Shown here: piece after piece, positions 33,778-44,046 of the stretch | Numbering within the stretch: the first letter of the stretch is position 1 | Layout: the number at the start of each line of letters is the position of its first letter | Assembly: GCF_030812995.1 (NCBI RefSeq) | Contig: NZ_JAUSTT010000021.1 | Location: forward strand, 33,023 to 97,022 | Origin: Bacillus chungangensis | GTDB lineage: Bacteria; Bacillota; Bacilli; Bacillales; Bacillaceae_C | DNA: 64,000 nucleotides | Direction of reading: 5' to 3' | Notes under the pieces: model-generated | What the model saw: only the letters and a program-made list of their open reading frames with translations | What the model was told of the DNA's origin: nothing | The model's database searches: none | Program-made: the position numbers and the translations under genes

Positions 33778-36700
33778 TTATTCTTTCCAGGCAACTGCTT
33801 CTGTTTTACTCTCTGTTTCGGGAGCAATATTCAATGTATCCGCCTGATGATTATCTTCTTCTTCCTCTAATTCACGCATTTCAATTTCTTCTTCATCGCT
33901 TGAAAGGATTTTGACATCCATTCCCAAGCTTTGCAGTTCCTTAATTAGAACCTTGAATGATTCTGGAATACCAGGCTCAGGAACATTTTCTCCTTTGACA
34001 ATTGCTTCGTATGTTTTTACCCGTCCAACGACATCGTCCGATTTGACTGTCAAAATTTCTTGCAGCGTATAAGCAGCACCGTAAGCTTCCAGTGCCCACA
34101 CTTCCATTTCTCCGAATCGCTGACCGCCAAATTGCGCTTTACCGCCTAATGGCTGCTGCGTAACTAGCGAATAAGGCCCTGTGGAACGAGCATGCAATTT
34201 GTCATCAACCATATGGGCTAATTTAATCATGTACATGATGCCAACAGAAACCCGGTTATCAAATGGTTCGCCTGTACGTCCATCGTAGAGAATTGTTTTT
34301 GCATCCCGATCCATTCCAGCTTCTTCAATTGTATCCCAAACATCTTCCTCTGTTGCTCCATCGAATACTGGAGAAGCAACATGGATTCCAAGTCGTCGTG
34401 AAGCCATTCCTAAATGGAGTTCTAACACTTGGCCGATGTTCATCCGCGATGGAACTCCAAGGGGATTCAACATAACATCAACTGGCGTGCCATCTGGCAT
34501 ATACGGCATATCCTCTTCTGGGAGCACTTTAGAAATAACACCTTTATTTCCGTGTCTTCCAGCCATTTTATCTCCTTCAGAAATTTTTCGTTTCTGAACA
34601 ATATAAACACGAACTAGCTGATTAACACCTGGAGGCAGCTCATCGCCATCTTCGCGATTAAACACTTTCACGTCTAGCACAATACCGCCGCCGCCATGTG
34701 GAACTCGTAGAGACGTATCGCGTACTTCGCGCGCTTTTTCTCCAAAAATAGCATGAAGCAATCTTTCCTCAGCAGTAAGCTCTGTCATTCCCTTAGGTGT
34801 TACTTTCCCAACAAGCAGGTCGCCATCTTTTACTTCTGCTCCAATACGAATGATGCCGCGTTCATCCAAATTACGTAATGCATCTTCACCAACATTCGGA
34901 ATATCCCGCGTCATTTCTTCTGGACCAAGCTTAGTGTCACGAGCCTCTGATTCATACTCTTCAATATGAATCGATGTATAGACATCATCTTTTACAAGAC
35001 GTTCACTCATAATAATGGCGTCTTCGTAGTTATAGCCATCCCACGTCATAAAAGCGACAAGGACGTTGCGCCCTAATGCAAGCTCGCCATTTTCCATGGA
35101 TGGGCCATCACCAAGAATTTCACCCTTCGTCACATGATCTCCTACACTAACAATTGGCCGCTGATTATAGCATGTTCCTTGGTTGGAGCGAATGAATTTC
35201 TGTAATCGGTATTTATCGAGATTACCTTTTATTTTTTGCCCGTCTACTTCTGAAATGCGGCGTATCCACACTTCTCTTGATTCCACATGTTCAACAATGC
35301 CGTCATGCTTACAGATTACTGCTGCACCAGAATCTTTTGCGGATACATACTCCATTCCAGTACCAACAATAGGTGCTTCAGGCTGCATAAGTGGGACTGC
35401 TTGCCGCTGCATGTTTGCTCCCATCAAAGCACGGTTGGAGTCATCATTTTCTAAGAAAGGAATACAAGCAGTTGCCGCTGAAACAACTTGCTTCGGTGAT
35501 ACATCCATATAATCGATTCTATCTTTATGAACGACCGTGTTTTCTCCACGGAAACGTGCAATAACTTCATCGTTCATAAAACTGCCATCATCTGCTAGTG
35601 GTGCGTTCGCTTGCGCTACAACATAGTTGTCCTCTTCATCAGCTGTCAAATAATCGATTTGATTCGTAACCTTAGAAGTTTCTGGATCCACTCGCCGATA
35701 TGGAGTTTCAATAAAGCCAAAACGATTGACCTTCGCAAACGACGAAAGTGAGTTAATTAATCCAATATTTGGACCTTCTGGTGTTTCAATCGGACACATT
35801 CTTCCATAGTGAGAATAGTGAACATCACGAACTTCAAAACCAGCACGCTCACGTGTTAAGCCTCCAGGTCCCAATGCAGAAAGACGGCGTTTATGCGTCA
35901 ATTCAGCTAACGGATTGGTTTGATCCATAAATTGCGAAAGCTGAGAGCTGCCAAAGAATTCTTTAATAGAGGCAATAACAGGCCGAATATTGATTAATTG
36001 CTGCGGTGTAATCGTGTTGATATCTTGAATAGACATTCTTTCACGTACAACACGTTCCATCCGAGAAAGACCGATCCGAAATTGATTTTGCAGCAATTCA
36101 CCAACAGAACGCAAACGGCGATTGCCTAAATGGTCAATATCATCAGTATCTCCTACCCCATGCAAGAGGTTAAAAAAGTAGCTAACAGATGAAATAATGT
36201 CAGCAGGAGTTATATTTTTGATACTCTCAGGGATGTTGCAATTGCCAATAACGTTAATGATTTTCTCTTCATCATCGTTTGGCGCATAAATTTTAATCGA
36301 TTGTAGAGTAACTTTATCTTCCACGACACCGCCAGTTTGACGAAAAGTTTTAAAGCCTGCACCTTCTTCCAAGTATGGAAGCAGCTTATCCAATGTTCTG
36401 CGATCTAATAAAGTGCCTTTTTCAGCAATTACTTCGCCTGTTTCTGGATCAGCTAATGTTTCCGCTAAGCGCTGACCGAATAAGCGATTTTTAATATGAA
36501 GCTTTTTGTTGATTTTATATCTTCCTACATTGGCAAGGTCGTAGCGTTTTGGATCAAAGAAACGTGAAATCAGTAGACTTTTTGCGTTTTCTACTGTTGG
36601 CGGTTCACCTGGGCGCAGACGTTCATAGATTTCCAGCAGCGCTTTTTCTGCACTTTCGGTGTTATCCTTTTCAAGTGTATTACGAATATATTCGTTATCT

Positions 36701-37335
36701 CCTATTAAATCGATGATTTCTTGATCAGACCCAAACCCAAGAGCTCGAAACAGTACTGTAATCGGCAGCTTCCGAGTACGATCAATGCGCACGTAAACAA
36801 CATCTTTAGCGTCTATTTCATATTCAAGCCATGCGCCTCGGTTTGGTATAACTGTGGCTGCAAATCCTTTTTTCCCATTTTTGTCTATCTTGCCGTTATA
36901 ATAGACACTAGGTGAACGAACGAGCTGTGATACTATAACACGTTCTGCCCCATTAATAATAAATGTTCCCATTTCTGTCATCAGAGGGAAGTCACCCATA
37001 AAGACATCCTGATCTTTTACTTCGCCTGTTTCTTTATTAACAAGACGAAGTTTGACACGAAGAGGAGAAGCATATGTGACGTCTCGTTCTTTCGATTCAT
37101 CAACATCATACTTCGGATCACCTAAACTATAATCAATAAACTCTAAAGAAAGATTTCCTGCGAAATCTTCAATTGGAGAAATATCTTGGAACATTTCTCT
37201 TAATCCCTCATCAAGAAACCACTGATAGGAAGCTGTTTGAATTTCAATAAGATTTGGTAATTCTAACACTTCACTGATACGCGCAAAACTTCTGCGTTGG
37301 CGGTGTCGTCCATACTGAACAAGTTGACCTTTCAA
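33778..37335 (-). CDS. rpoB: RNA polymerase beta subunit
   Basis: Core subunit forming the active-site cleft. About 1185 residues from the TTG at 37335 ([28 protein letters not shown] upstream); a GTG at 37344 is an alternative. The rifampicin region [20 protein letters not shown], then [11 protein letters not shown], is wild type. The C-terminal [20 protein letters not shown] is intact and is followed by an acidic tail. Confidence 0.99.
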   Translation of the reverse strand: MKGQLVQYGRHRQRRSFARISEVLELPNLIEIQTASYQWFLDEGLREMFQDISPIEDFAGNLSLEFIDYSLGDPKYDVDESKERDVTYASPLRVKLRLVNKETGEVKDQDVFMGDFPLMTEMGTFIINGAERVIVSQLVRSPSVYYNGKIDKNGKKGFAATVIPNRGAWLEYEIDAKDVVYVRIDRTRKLPITVLFRALGFGSDQEIIDLIGDNEYIRNTLEKDNTESAEKALLEIYERLRPGEPPTVENAKSLLISRFFDPKRYDLANVGRYKINKKLHIKNRLFGQRLAETLADPETGEVIAEKGTLLDRRTLDKLLPYLEEGAGFKTFRQTGGVVEDKVTLQSIKIYAPNDDEEKIINVIGNCNIPESIKNITPADIISSVSYFFNLLHGVGDTDDIDHLGNRRLRSVGELLQNQFRIGLSRMERVVRERMSIQDINTITPQQLINIRPVIASIKEFFGSSQLSQFMDQTNPLAELTHKRRLSALGPGGLTRERAGFEVRDVHYSHYGRMCPIETPEGPNIGLINSLSSFAKVNRFGFIETPYRRVDPETSKVTNQIDYLTADEEDNYVVAQANAPLADDGSFMNDEVIARFRGENTVVHKDRIDYMDVSPKQVVSAATACIPFLENDDSNRALMGANMQRQAVPLMQPEAPIVGTGMEYVSAKDSGAAVICKHDGIVEHVESREVWIRRISEVDGQKIKGNLDKYRLQKFIRSNQGTCYNQRPIVSVGDHVTKGEILGDGPSMENGELALGRNVLVAFMTWDGYNYEDAIIMSERLVKDDVYTSIHIEEYESEARDTKLGPEEMTRDIPNVGEDALRNLDERGIIRIGAEVKDGDLLVGKVTPKGMTELTAEERLLHAIFGEKAREVRDTSLRVPHGGGGIVLDVKVFNREDGDELPPGVNQLVRVYIVQKRKISEGDKMAGRHGNKGVISKVLPEEDMPYMPDGTPVDVMLNPLGVPSRMNIGQVLELHLGMASRRLGIHVASPVFDGATEEDVWDTIEEAGMDRDAKTILYDGRTGEPFDNRVSVGIMYMIKLAHMVDDKLHARSTGPYSLVTQQPLGGKAQFGGQRFGEMEVWALEAYGAAYTLQEILTVKSDDVVGRVKTYEAIVKGENVPEPGIPESFKVLIKELQSLGMDVKILSSDEEEIEMRELEEEEDNHQADTLNIAPETESKTEAVAWKE

Positions 37336-37469
37336 CTGATTCACCCCTCAAATCAAGCGTTTTAATTGCGATCTGTCCTGTTTTCCATCTGCTGTCCACC
37401 AAACACGAAAGACAAAAAGAAAAAGGGTTTTACAACTGAAAACCACATTCTCTTCATACGTACTATTAT

Positions 37470-37498
37470 TTTATAATCTTTTCCAATTTTACCAACAA
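37470..37498 (-). promoter_or_regulatory. Probable promoter of rpoBC
   Basis: Minus-strand TTGTTG (37498-37493), 17-nt spacer, TATAAA (37475-37470), in the 240-bp gap between the methyltransferase gene and rpoB. The terminator after rplL makes a separate rpoBC or ybxB-rpoBC promoter necessary for full expression. Confidence 0.55.
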
Positions 37499-37584
37499 CT
37501 ATACTATTCAGCTTTTAAGTGGTGAGTGCTTGGAAAAAATTATATGATGGCATTTTATGATTTTAGCATAGTACTAAACCGAAG

Positions 37585-38190
37585 TCAACCTTTTTTTGCT
37601 TTTAAAATGTAATATCCTTTCTTCTTATTCAAGATTTCTACGGAGTGGAATATTTCCTGTAGTTTTTGTTGAGCTGAAGGTGCTCCCTGTTTCTTTTGAA
37701 TAACTACCCATAAGCTGCCTTCGTTAGTTAAGTGGTGATAGCTTTGAGTAAAGATGTCATGCACAACTTTTTTTCCTGCTCGAATCGGAGGATTAGTAAT
37801 AATTGCAGTGAAGTTTTTTTCCTTTACTTGCTGTAAACGATCGCTTTCATAGATTACTGCATTTGTCAGCTTGTTGTTGCTTGCATTTTCTTTGGCAAGC
37901 GCAAGCGCACGCTCATTTACATCAACCATATGGATGGTTCTAGTTGGAAAAGACTTAGCAATTGTCAATCCTATCGGCCCATAACCACAACCAACATCCA
38001 GTATCGGACCGGCTATCTCTGGTTCTTCAAAAAGGTTTACTAATAATTTCGAACCAAAATCGACAGCTTTTTTCGAAAAAACACCTTGATCCGTTTTAAA
38101 GTGCAGCCTGTGGCCCCGCAAGTCTTCCTCCCAATACATTGGCTTGCTTTCTGCCTCAACATGTCGGGAATAATAATGATCCGTCAACAT
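37585..38190 (-). CDS. Class I SAM-dependent methyltransferase, RsmC-like (YbxB family)
   Basis: A 201-residue small methyltransferase. The SAM-binding motif is ILDVGCGYGPIGLTIA and the catalytic motif IITNPPIRAGKKVVH (NPPxR-type), typical of 16S rRNA guanine-N2 methyltransferases related to RsmC. The gene occupies the position of Bacillus subtilis ybxB between rplL and rpoB. Substrate inferred, not shown. Confidence 0.88.
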   Translation of the reverse strand: MLTDHYYSRHVEAESKPMYWEEDLRGHRLHFKTDQGVFSKKAVDFGSKLLVNLFEEPEIAGPILDVGCGYGPIGLTIAKSFPTRTIHMVDVNERALALAKENASNNKLTNAVIYESDRLQQVKEKNFTAIITNPPIRAGKKVVHDIFTQSYHHLTNEGSLWVVIQKKQGAPSAQQKLQEIFHSVEILNKKKGYYILKAKKG

Positions 38191-38394
38191 GAAACACCTC
38201 CGTTGAAACTACGAAATAAAAGAATTAGTAAAGGATATTTACATCTAAAGGCAAGATTAAACTGTTAAGTATTCAAAAGGTTTTTTAAATCAGCTGCTGC
38301 AACTATACACGAGTAATTTCCAGCGTTCCTTTTAAACAATTATAATGAGCAGTATTCATACAACTAGACTAATGTTTGCATGAAGAACTTCAAG

Positions 38395-38430
38395 TCCAAA
38401 AAAGCTCGCCTATAATAGCGAGCTTTTTAT
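38395..38430 (-). terminator. Intrinsic terminator after rplL
   Basis: AAAGCTCGC pairs with GCGAGCTTT around an 8-nt loop, with T-runs on both sides, 10 nt after the rplL stop. It separates rplJL from the methyltransferase and rpoBC. Confidence 0.88.
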
Positions 38431-38440
38431 CCTTAGATGA

Positions 38441-38806
38441 CTACTTAACTTCAACAACAGCTCCAACTTCTTCAAGTTTCGCTTTTAATTCTTCTGCTTC
38501 TTCTTTAGATACGCCTTCTTTTACTGGTTTCGGTGTATTGTCAACTAATTCTTTTGCTTCTTTTAAGCCAAGGCCAGTAATTTCACGAACTGCTTTAATA
38601 ACTTTGATTTTTTGGCCGCCTGCTTCTGTAAGTACAACATCAAATTCAGATTGCTCAGCAGCTGCCTCGCCGCCGCCTGCTCCGCCAACTACTGCTACAG
38701 GAGCAGCTGCAGTTACACCAAATTCTTCTTCAATAGCTTTTACTAAGTCATTTAATTCTAGGACAGTCATCTCTTTAACTGCTTCAATGATTTGTTCTTT
38801 CGTCAT
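38441..38806 (-). CDS. rplL: 50S ribosomal protein L7/L12
   Basis: Stalk protein that recruits translational GTPases. The 121 residues show the N-terminal dimerisation domain ([20 protein letters not shown]), the Ala/Gly-rich hinge and the C-terminal domain ([20 protein letters not shown]). It follows rplJ by 51 bp. Confidence 0.98.
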   Translation of the reverse strand: MTKEQIIEAVKEMTVLELNDLVKAIEEEFGVTAAAPVAVVGGAGGGEAAAEQSEFDVVLTEAGGQKIKVIKAVREITGLGLKEAKELVDNTPKPVKEGVSKEEAEELKAKLEEVGAVVEVK

Positions 38807-38857
38807 CAGATTTTACCTCCAAAATGTTTAGTTATTTTAATCTATCGTACCGATTCT

Positions 38858-39358
38858 TTACGCACCTTGTTCATCTTTTTGATCTGCAACAGCTTTTGTT
38901 GCAAGAGCCAAGTTACGAATAGGCGCTTGAAGAACGCTAAGCAACATAGAAAGCAATCCTTCTCGAGAAGGAAGTTCAGCAAGTGCTTTAATTTCCTCTA
39001 CGTTAGAAATATTACCCTCGATAACTCCGATTTTAATTTCTAATTGCTCATGCTTTTTAGCAAAATCATTAAGAATTTTCGCTGGTGCAACAACATCTTC
39101 TGTACTAAATGCGATAGCATTTGGTCCAATTAAAGATTCTGTTAAACCACCTAGCTCTGCTGCTTCTGCTGCTCGACGAGTAAGGGCATTTTTATATACT
39201 TTAAACTCAACCCCAGCTTCCCGCAGCTGTTTGCGAAGCTCTGTTACTTCAGCAACGTTTAATCCACGATAATCAACAACTACTGTTGATACACTTGATT
39301 TAAATTTTTCACTGATTTCTTCAACAACTAATTTCTTTTTTTCAATAGCAGTGCTCAT
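38858..39358 (-). CDS. rplJ: 50S ribosomal protein L10
   Basis: Base of the L7/L12 stalk and autoregulator of its operon. The ATG at 39358 with GGAGGTG upstream gives [20 protein letters not shown] and 166 residues. The frame is open upstream across the leader but that part has no family similarity. Confidence 0.98.
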   Translation of the reverse strand: MSTAIEKKKLVVEEISEKFKSSVSTVVVDYRGLNVAEVTELRKQLREAGVEFKVYKNALTRRAAEAAELGGLTESLIGPNAIAFSTEDVVAPAKILNDFAKKHEQLEIKIGVIEGNISNVEEIKALAELPSREGLLSMLLSVLQAPIRNLALATKAVADQKDEQGA

Positions 39359-39417
39359 CTTGACACCTCCTGCATCATTTGTTTGACATTTATATCCGTT
39401 AGATTGCAATGACAGTT

Positions 39418-39463
39418 TGTAAAAAAAACAAAGGAAAAGCCTCCATATCGAAGACATGGAGGC
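39418..39463 (-). promoter_or_regulatory. L10-leader attenuator hairpin upstream of rplJ
   Basis: On the minus strand GCCTCCAT pairs with ATGGAGGC, followed by TTTTCCTTTG and eight Ts, about 60 nt before rplJ. This is a premature terminator in the position where Firmicutes carry the L10-binding attenuation leader. The rest of the leader extends to about 39620. Confidence 0.75.
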
Positions 39464-39623
39464 ACGATGCGTATAATCATTCAACACGTTTAAGCTTTGC
39501 TTAAAGCCGGTTTTCATTTGATAGAAATCCGATTCGATGCAAGAAACTAAAAATCTCTTCTACATCAGGATGATTATTATCTATGCGCATTGTCCTCGGT
39601 AGGAAATTAAGCTTAATAAGAGG

Positions 39624-39763
39624 ATGTTCAAAAAATGCGGGAAAAATCACCTTCGAATTTCTGTGTCTCTCTGTCATTCCGGTCCTCACGTATTTTTATA
39701 CGCTACGGTCCTCATGACGATCGTTCCTTGAAATTCTCGGTTCTTTTTGTCCTCTTTTTGAAC
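39624..39763. repeat. Palindromic intergenic repeat, copy F
   Basis: About 140 bp from ATGTTCAAAAAA to CTTTTTGAAC. Inward pairs are GGGAAAAA/TTTTTgTCC, GAATTTC/GAAATTC, GTCAT/ATGAC and CGTATttttATACG. It lies in the transcribed 5' leader between the rplJ promoter and the L10 attenuator. Confidence 0.85.
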
Positions 39764-39777
39764 CTCTTTGATATTGG

Positions 39778-39917
39778 ATGTTCAAAAATCCAGGAAAAAT
39801 CACCTTCGAATTTCTGTGTCTCTCTGTTATTCCCGATCCTCACGTATTTTTATACGCTGCGGTTCTCATAACGATCGTTCCTTGAAATTCTCGGTTCTTT
39901 TTGTCCTCTTTTTGAAC
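39778..39917. repeat. Palindromic intergenic repeat, copy G
   Basis: A close relative of copy F, 14 bp further from rplJ and in the same orientation. The fourth stem has changed from GTCAT/ATGAC to GTTAT/ATAAC, a paired change. Outer ends are TGTTCAAAAA and TTTTTGAAC. Confidence 0.85.
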
Positions 39918-39978
39918 CTCAATATTGTTAAGCACCTACTGTCTACGGTACAAATGTTATTAAATTTACAACAGATAG

Positions 39979-40007
39979 ATTTTAGCAAATAAAACCTAAG
40001 TTGTCAA
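39979..40007 (-). promoter_or_regulatory. Sigma-A promoter of rplJ-rplL
   Basis: Minus-strand consensus TTGACA (40007-40002), 17-nt spacer, TAAAAT (39984-39979), directly after the rplA stop. The transcript would have a leader of about 615 nt containing copies G and F and the L10 attenuator. Confidence 0.75.
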
Positions 40008-40008
40008 A

Positions 40009-40710
40009 CTATTTAACTTCGCCAAAAGTTGATGGATCTACTTTAACTCCAGGTCCCATTGTGGAAGAAACAGCGACGTTTTTCATATAAGTGCCTTTCG
40101 CTGCTGCTGGTTTTACTTTTTGTAGAGTTTCAAAAATAGTAGTAAGGTTATCAACTAGCTTTTCGTTTTCAAAAGAAACTTTGCCGACTGGAACGTGAAT
40201 AATTCCAGCTTTATCGACACGATATTCTACTTTACCAGCTTTGATGTCTTTAATTGCTTTTTCAACATCAAAAGTAACTGTACCAGTTTTAGGGTTTGGC
40301 ATCAAGCCTTTTGGCCCAAGTACACGACCAAGTTTTCCGACTTCTCCCATCATGTCTGGTGTTGCAACGATAACATCAAAATCAAACCAGCCTTGGTTGA
40401 TCTTATTGATGTACTCAGCATCACCAACATAATCTGCTCCAGCTGCTTCAGCTTCTTTTAGCTTTTCGCCTTTTGCAAATACTAAAACACGTTGTGTTTT
40501 ACCAGTACCATGTGGTAATACAACAGCACCACGAATTTGCTGATCTGCTTTTTTCGGGTCAACGCCGAGACGAAAAGCAGCTTCTACTGTTGCATCAAAT
40601 TTTGCAAAATCCGTTTTCTTTACAAGTTCAATTGCTTCATTAACGGAATAGGCTTTTGAGCGGTCGATTAGCTTTGCCGCTTCTACATATTTTTTGCTTT
40701 TCTTTGCCAT
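40009..40710 (-). CDS. rplA: 50S ribosomal protein L1
   Basis: Mobile L1-stalk protein. The 233 residues contain the L1 signature ([27 protein letters not shown]) and the typical N-terminal helices. It lies between rplK and the rplJ promoter. Confidence 0.98.
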   Translation of the reverse strand: MAKKSKKYVEAAKLIDRSKAYSVNEAIELVKKTDFAKFDATVEAAFRLGVDPKKADQQIRGAVVLPHGTGKTQRVLVFAKGEKLKEAEAAGADYVGDAEYINKINQGWFDFDVIVATPDMMGEVGKLGRVLGPKGLMPNPKTGTVTFDVEKAIKDIKAGKVEYRVDKAGIIHVPVGKVSFENEKLVDNLTTIFETLQKVKPAAAKGTYMKNVAVSSTMGPGVKVDPSTFGEVK

Positions 40711-40834
40711 TCTTATTTTCCTCCTCGAATGTGGTTTTAGCGGAATAACCTCCCACGAATAAAGGTTGCGAGTTCAATCCTCTTCTCGCAACCTCGCCGA
40801 ACAGAAATCCATTTGTTCCATGTATGGTTTCCTT

Positions 40835-41260
40835 TTAGTCTTCAATGGAAATTCCCATACTGCGTGCAGTACCTTCTACCATACGCATCGCTGCTTCTAC
40901 GCTAGCTGCGTTAAGGTCAGGCATTTTCAATTCTGCGATTTCACGCACCTTGTCACGCTTAATCGCGGCCACCTTATTACGGTTTGGCTCACCTGAACCT
41001 GACTCAATACCAGCTGCTTTCTTTAATAAAACAGCAGCAGGTGGAGTTTTCGTAATAAATGTAAATGAACGGTCTTCGAACACCGTGATTTCAACAGGAA
41101 TAATCAAGCCCGCTTGGTCTGCTGTACGAGCATTAAACTCTTTACAGAATCCCATGATATTAACACCTGCTTGACCTAGTGCCGGTCCAACTGGCGGCGC
41201 TGGATTCGCTTTGCCTGCGGGAATTTGTAGTTTTACAAGTTTGATTACTTTTTTAGCCAC
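40835..41260 (-). CDS. rplK: 50S ribosomal protein L11
   Basis: Factor-binding-site protein and target of thiostrepton-type antibiotics. The GTG at 41260 with AGGAGGTG upstream gives 141 residues; the longer open frame to 41338 lacks family similarity in its first part. Motifs: [20 protein letters not shown] and [19 protein letters not shown]. Confidence 0.97.
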   Translation of the reverse strand: MAKKVIKLVKLQIPAGKANPAPPVGPALGQAGVNIMGFCKEFNARTADQAGLIIPVEITVFEDRSFTFITKTPPAAVLLKKAAGIESGSGEPNRNKVAAIKRDKVREIAELKMPDLNAASVEAAMRMVEGTARSMGISIED

Positions 41261-41368
41261 GAGACACACCTCCTTAAGTCCGTGATGTGGTGAATTGGGT
41301 AAAACCCTCCCACTCATTTTATAAGACTGTTGTTCCATTCATATGTTTTGACACATACTGACCTAAAA

Positions 41369-41397
41369 ATAGTATCATTTTTACAATTATATTTCAA
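41369..41397 (-). promoter_or_regulatory. Probable promoter of rplK-rplA
   Basis: Minus-strand TTGAAA (41397-41392), 17-nt spacer, TACTAT (41374-41369), in the 242-bp gap between nusG and rplK. Confidence 0.6.
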
Positions 41398-41502
41398 GTC
41401 ATTTTTAAATAGCGATTCAAAAAACGCCCAAAAATATACAGGCCATATATACGTACCTTCATGAAGAATATGAGATCTTTATTGTGCGGCTATCCAGTGC
41501 TC

Positions 41503-42039
41503 TTATGATAATTTATCAATTTGGCTGAAGTCCAATTCTACAGGAGTCTCGCGTCCAAACATATTAACCATCACTTTTGCTTTTCCTTTTTCACGATCCA
41601 TTTCATCAATTTTTCCCGTAAAGTTAGCAAATGGGCCTTCATTGACTGTTACTGTTTCACCAACTTCAAAGTTTACTTCTACACGTTTCTCTTCCATGCC
41701 CATCAGTTTCAAGATGCCATCAACTTCTTCTGGCAAAAGCGGCGTTGGTTTGGAACCAGAACCGGCAGATCCTACAAATCCTGTTACACCTGGCGTGTTA
41801 CGAACGACGTACCAAGAATCATCCGTCATAATTAATTCAACCAAGACATAACCTGGAAACACTTTCTTTTTTGACACTTTCTTTTTGCCATTTTTAATAT
41901 CGGTTTCCTCTTCTTCTGGTACAATAACACGGAAGATTTTATCGAGCATACCCATTGATTCCACACGCTTTTCTAAATTTGCTTTCACTTTGTTTTCATA
42001 TCCAGAATATGTATGGACAACATACCAGTTCTTTTCCAT
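41503..42039 (-). CDS. nusG: Transcription termination/antitermination protein NusG
   Basis: RNA polymerase elongation factor that in Bacillus also promotes pausing. The 178 residues show the NGN domain (WYVVHTYSGYENKVKANLEK) and the C-terminal KOW domain (VNEGPFANFTGKIDEMDREK). It follows secE across a short gap with a terminator-like hairpin. Confidence 0.98.
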   Translation of the reverse strand: MEKNWYVVHTYSGYENKVKANLEKRVESMGMLDKIFRVIVPEEEETDIKNGKKKVSKKKVFPGYVLVELIMTDDSWYVVRNTPGVTGFVGSAGSGSKPTPLLPEEVDGILKLMGMEEKRVEVNFEVGETVTVNEGPFANFTGKIDEMDREKGKAKVMVNMFGRETPVELDFSQIDKLS

Positions 42040-42104
42040 ATAACTAGGACTTTAATGTCCTTCCCTCCCCATATTAAAAATAGGTTCTTCCATATTTCTA
42101 GCAA

Positions 42105-42128
42105 ATAAAAAACCCGTTATCCGGGCTT
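42105..42128 (-). terminator. Terminator-like hairpin between secE and nusG
   Basis: The minus strand AAGcCCGgataaCGGGTT is followed by TTTTATTTG. It probably reduces readthrough into nusG; the stem is short. Confidence 0.6.
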
Positions 42129-42249
42129 TAATTTTGTTATTCTCCATTATACCATGTGAACATCAACGTTATTCAACCGTTTATGTGAAGCAATTAAAAA
42201 TAATGCGTGGTGAAAAAATTGAAATGGGCAGCAAGCAATTGGAGACTGC

Positions 42250-42432
42250 TTAGCCTAATATTAAGCGAATCAATTCAGATATTCCAGTATCTACAATGGC
42301 AAAAAACACAGCCAGGATGACGACAGTTGTGATTACTGTAATCGTATAACTAGTGAGTTCTTTACGTTTCGGCCATGTAACCTTTCGCATCTCTTTGCGT
42401 ACATTCCGAAAGAATTCTATAATGCGTGACAT
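42250..42432 (-). CDS. secE: Preprotein translocase subunit SecE
   Basis: Clamp subunit of the SecYEG channel. The 60-residue single-span form has the amphipathic helix EFFRNVRKEMRKVTWPKRKE followed by one transmembrane segment (about residues 28-55). Typical Gram-positive size. Confidence 0.96.
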   Translation of the reverse strand: MSRIIEFFRNVRKEMRKVTWPKRKELTSYTITVITTVVILAVFFAIVDTGISELIRLILG

Positions 42433-42470
42433 GTTTGTACCTCCAAAGAATTGAATGAGATAACCTATCT

Positions 42471-42614
42471 TTATTTTGTTTCCCGATGTATTGTATGTTT
42501 ATTGCAATGATTGCAGTATTTTTTCAGTGCCAATCTTTCGGTTTGTTTATTAGCTGGAGTTGAATAGTTTCTTGAACCACATTCAGCACAAGCTAAAATT
42601 GTTTTTTTCTTCAT
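42471..42614 (-). CDS. rpmG: 50S ribosomal protein L33, zinc-binding type
   Basis: A 47-residue protein read from the minus strand. It starts [20 protein letters not shown], continues [19 protein letters not shown] and ends HTIHRETK. Two CxxC pairs (CAEC, CNHC) form the zinc ribbon. It lies 38 bp upstream of secE, the position of rpmGB in Bacillus. Confidence 0.95.
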   Translation of the reverse strand: MKKKTILACAECGSRNYSTPANKQTERLALKKYCNHCNKHTIHRETK

Positions 42615-42816
42615 GATAGACACCTGCTAGTTATTTGATGACATTATTTAAAAAATATCATGCACTGTATGATCTGTCAATAAGCGGTATTTTTTATTGC
42701 GATGACTGTATATGTTCAAAAGCTATTAAAATCAAGGACAAATGAAAATGAATGAAGTGAAGTTTTTGGAACATAAGTAAAGTTTTTCATGCTGCAGTGC
42801 ATGATGCCAATAACCT

Positions 42817-43467
42817 CTAGGAACTAAATTCTTTCATTTCCAAATATCTTTCTAGTTTTCTTTTTACCCTTTGAAGCGCATTATCGATTGATTTAACATG
42901 ACGATTGAGTTCTGCGGAGATTTCCTGATAGGATTGGCCATCTAAATAGAGAGCCAACACTTTTCTTTCTAAATCACTTAATAATTCCATCATCTTGCCT
43001 TCAATACTATTAAATTTTTCCCGATTAATAATCAATTCTTCCGGGTCCATCATCTTAGCACCAGATATCACGTCCATTAGGGTTCGATCTGATTCCTCAT
43101 CGTATATAGGCTTATCCAGTGAAACATAAGAATTTAGCGGAATATGCTTTTGGCGGGTTGCGGTCTTTATAGCGGTTATAATTTGACGAGTGATACAGAG
43201 CTCTGCGAATGCCTTGAAGGAGCTGAGCTTGTCTCCTTTGTAATCACGGATCGCTTTATATAAGCCTATCATTCCTTCTTGGACGATATCTTCTTTATCA
43301 GCACCAATAAGAAAATAAGACCTCGCTTTCGCTCGAACAAAGTTGCGGAATTTTTGGATGAGATAATCTAACGCTTCACTATCACCTTGATGAACCATCT
43401 CGATTAGTTGCTCATCTTCAAGCTTTTCAAACTTGCCATTATACATTAAGCCGTTGTTTAAACTCAA
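42817..43467 (-). CDS. sigH: RNA polymerase sigma-H factor
   Basis: Alternative sigma factor for the transition to stationary phase, competence and early sporulation in Bacillus. The 216 residues contain region 2 (DKEDIVQEGMIGLYKAIRDY) and region 4 (LSDLERKVLALYLDGQSYQE, with the recognition helix HVKSIDNALQRVKRKL). Its presence suggests a spore-former lineage. Confidence 0.96.
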   Translation of the reverse strand: MSLNNGLMYNGKFEKLEDEQLIEMVHQGDSEALDYLIQKFRNFVRAKARSYFLIGADKEDIVQEGMIGLYKAIRDYKGDKLSSFKAFAELCITRQIITAIKTATRQKHIPLNSYVSLDKPIYDEESDRTLMDVISGAKMMDPEELIINREKFNSIEGKMMELLSDLERKVLALYLDGQSYQEISAELNRHVKSIDNALQRVKRKLERYLEMKEFSS

Positions 43468-43505
43468 GTTAACCCCCCCGACTCCAGAAAGCGATAGATA
43501 AGAAC

Positions 43506-43511
43506 ATTATA
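43506..43511 (-). promoter_or_regulatory. Possible -10 element of sigH
   Basis: A TATAAT on the minus strand stands about 40 bp before the sigH start. No good -35 box lies at 16-18 bp, so this is a tentative promoter that might need an activator or be relieved of AbrB-type repression. Confidence 0.4.
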
Positions 43512-43535
43512 CACAAAATTTCAACGAATCACTAC

Positions 43536-44045
43536 TTATTTTTGACCGCGGCGCCATTTTTCAAATATTTCTGCGACCTCATCCGAAAGTGGAATTTTTG
43601 ATTGTGGTTTCTTTTCTCGTGTTTTTTCTACTTTTATATCAATTTTTCGTTCAATTTCGTTCATTTCGTTCAATAATTCACGTGCTGACTTTCTTAATGC
43701 ACCTTGTCCAAAAATGACCCACTGCTCTGTATAATCCGAAGTCGCAACATAGATTTGTGTTTTTATATTATTTAATTCAATAGCGAGTTTTTCAATACGT
43801 TCATCAGCCGTTTCATCTTGACGGGTATAAACAACTTCAACTTTATAATTCCGATATTTGCGGCCAATGCCCTTTACAAATTGTGCGTCGAACACAATGA
43901 TCACTTTCATTCCTGTGAAACCTTGGTATTCAGCCATTTTTTCAATTAACCGATCTCTAGCGGCGCTTAAATCTCGTTGCTTTAAGAGCTTTAGCTCTGG
44001 CCAATCGCCAATAATGTTATACCCATCTACAAGCAGGATATCCAT
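43536..44045 (-). CDS. rae1: Ribosome-dependent mRNA endonuclease Rae1 (YacP, NYN domain)
   Basis: A PIN/NYN-domain nuclease that enters the ribosomal A site and cleaves certain mRNAs in Bacillus subtilis. The ATG at 44045 gives MDILLVDGYNIIGDWPELKL, one base after the rlmB stop. Acidic residues of the NYN fold are visible (LLVDGYN, IVFDAQFV, VATSDYTEQ). 169 residues, normal length. Confidence 0.93.
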   Translation of the reverse strand: MDILLVDGYNIIGDWPELKLLKQRDLSAARDRLIEKMAEYQGFTGMKVIIVFDAQFVKGIGRKYRNYKVEVVYTRQDETADERIEKLAIELNNIKTQIYVATSDYTEQWVIFGQGALRKSARELLNEMNEIERKIDIKVEKTREKKPQSKIPLSDEVAEIFEKWRRGQK

Positions 44046-44046
44046 G

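Noticed and set aside
34000..36100. Resistance mutations in rpoB, and in rpsL, rplD and rplV
   Set aside because: The rifampicin region, S12 TPKKPNSAL segment, L4 loop and L22 hairpin all read as wild type.
38858..39517. N-terminal extension of L10 to 219 residues
   Set aside because: The extra part coincides with the L10 attenuator; GGAGGTG and family similarity start at 39358.
39501..39992. Frames of 60-80 residues in both strands over copies F and G
   Set aside because: Repeat-derived frames inside the rplJ leader; the reading frames are not kept between copies while the pairing is.
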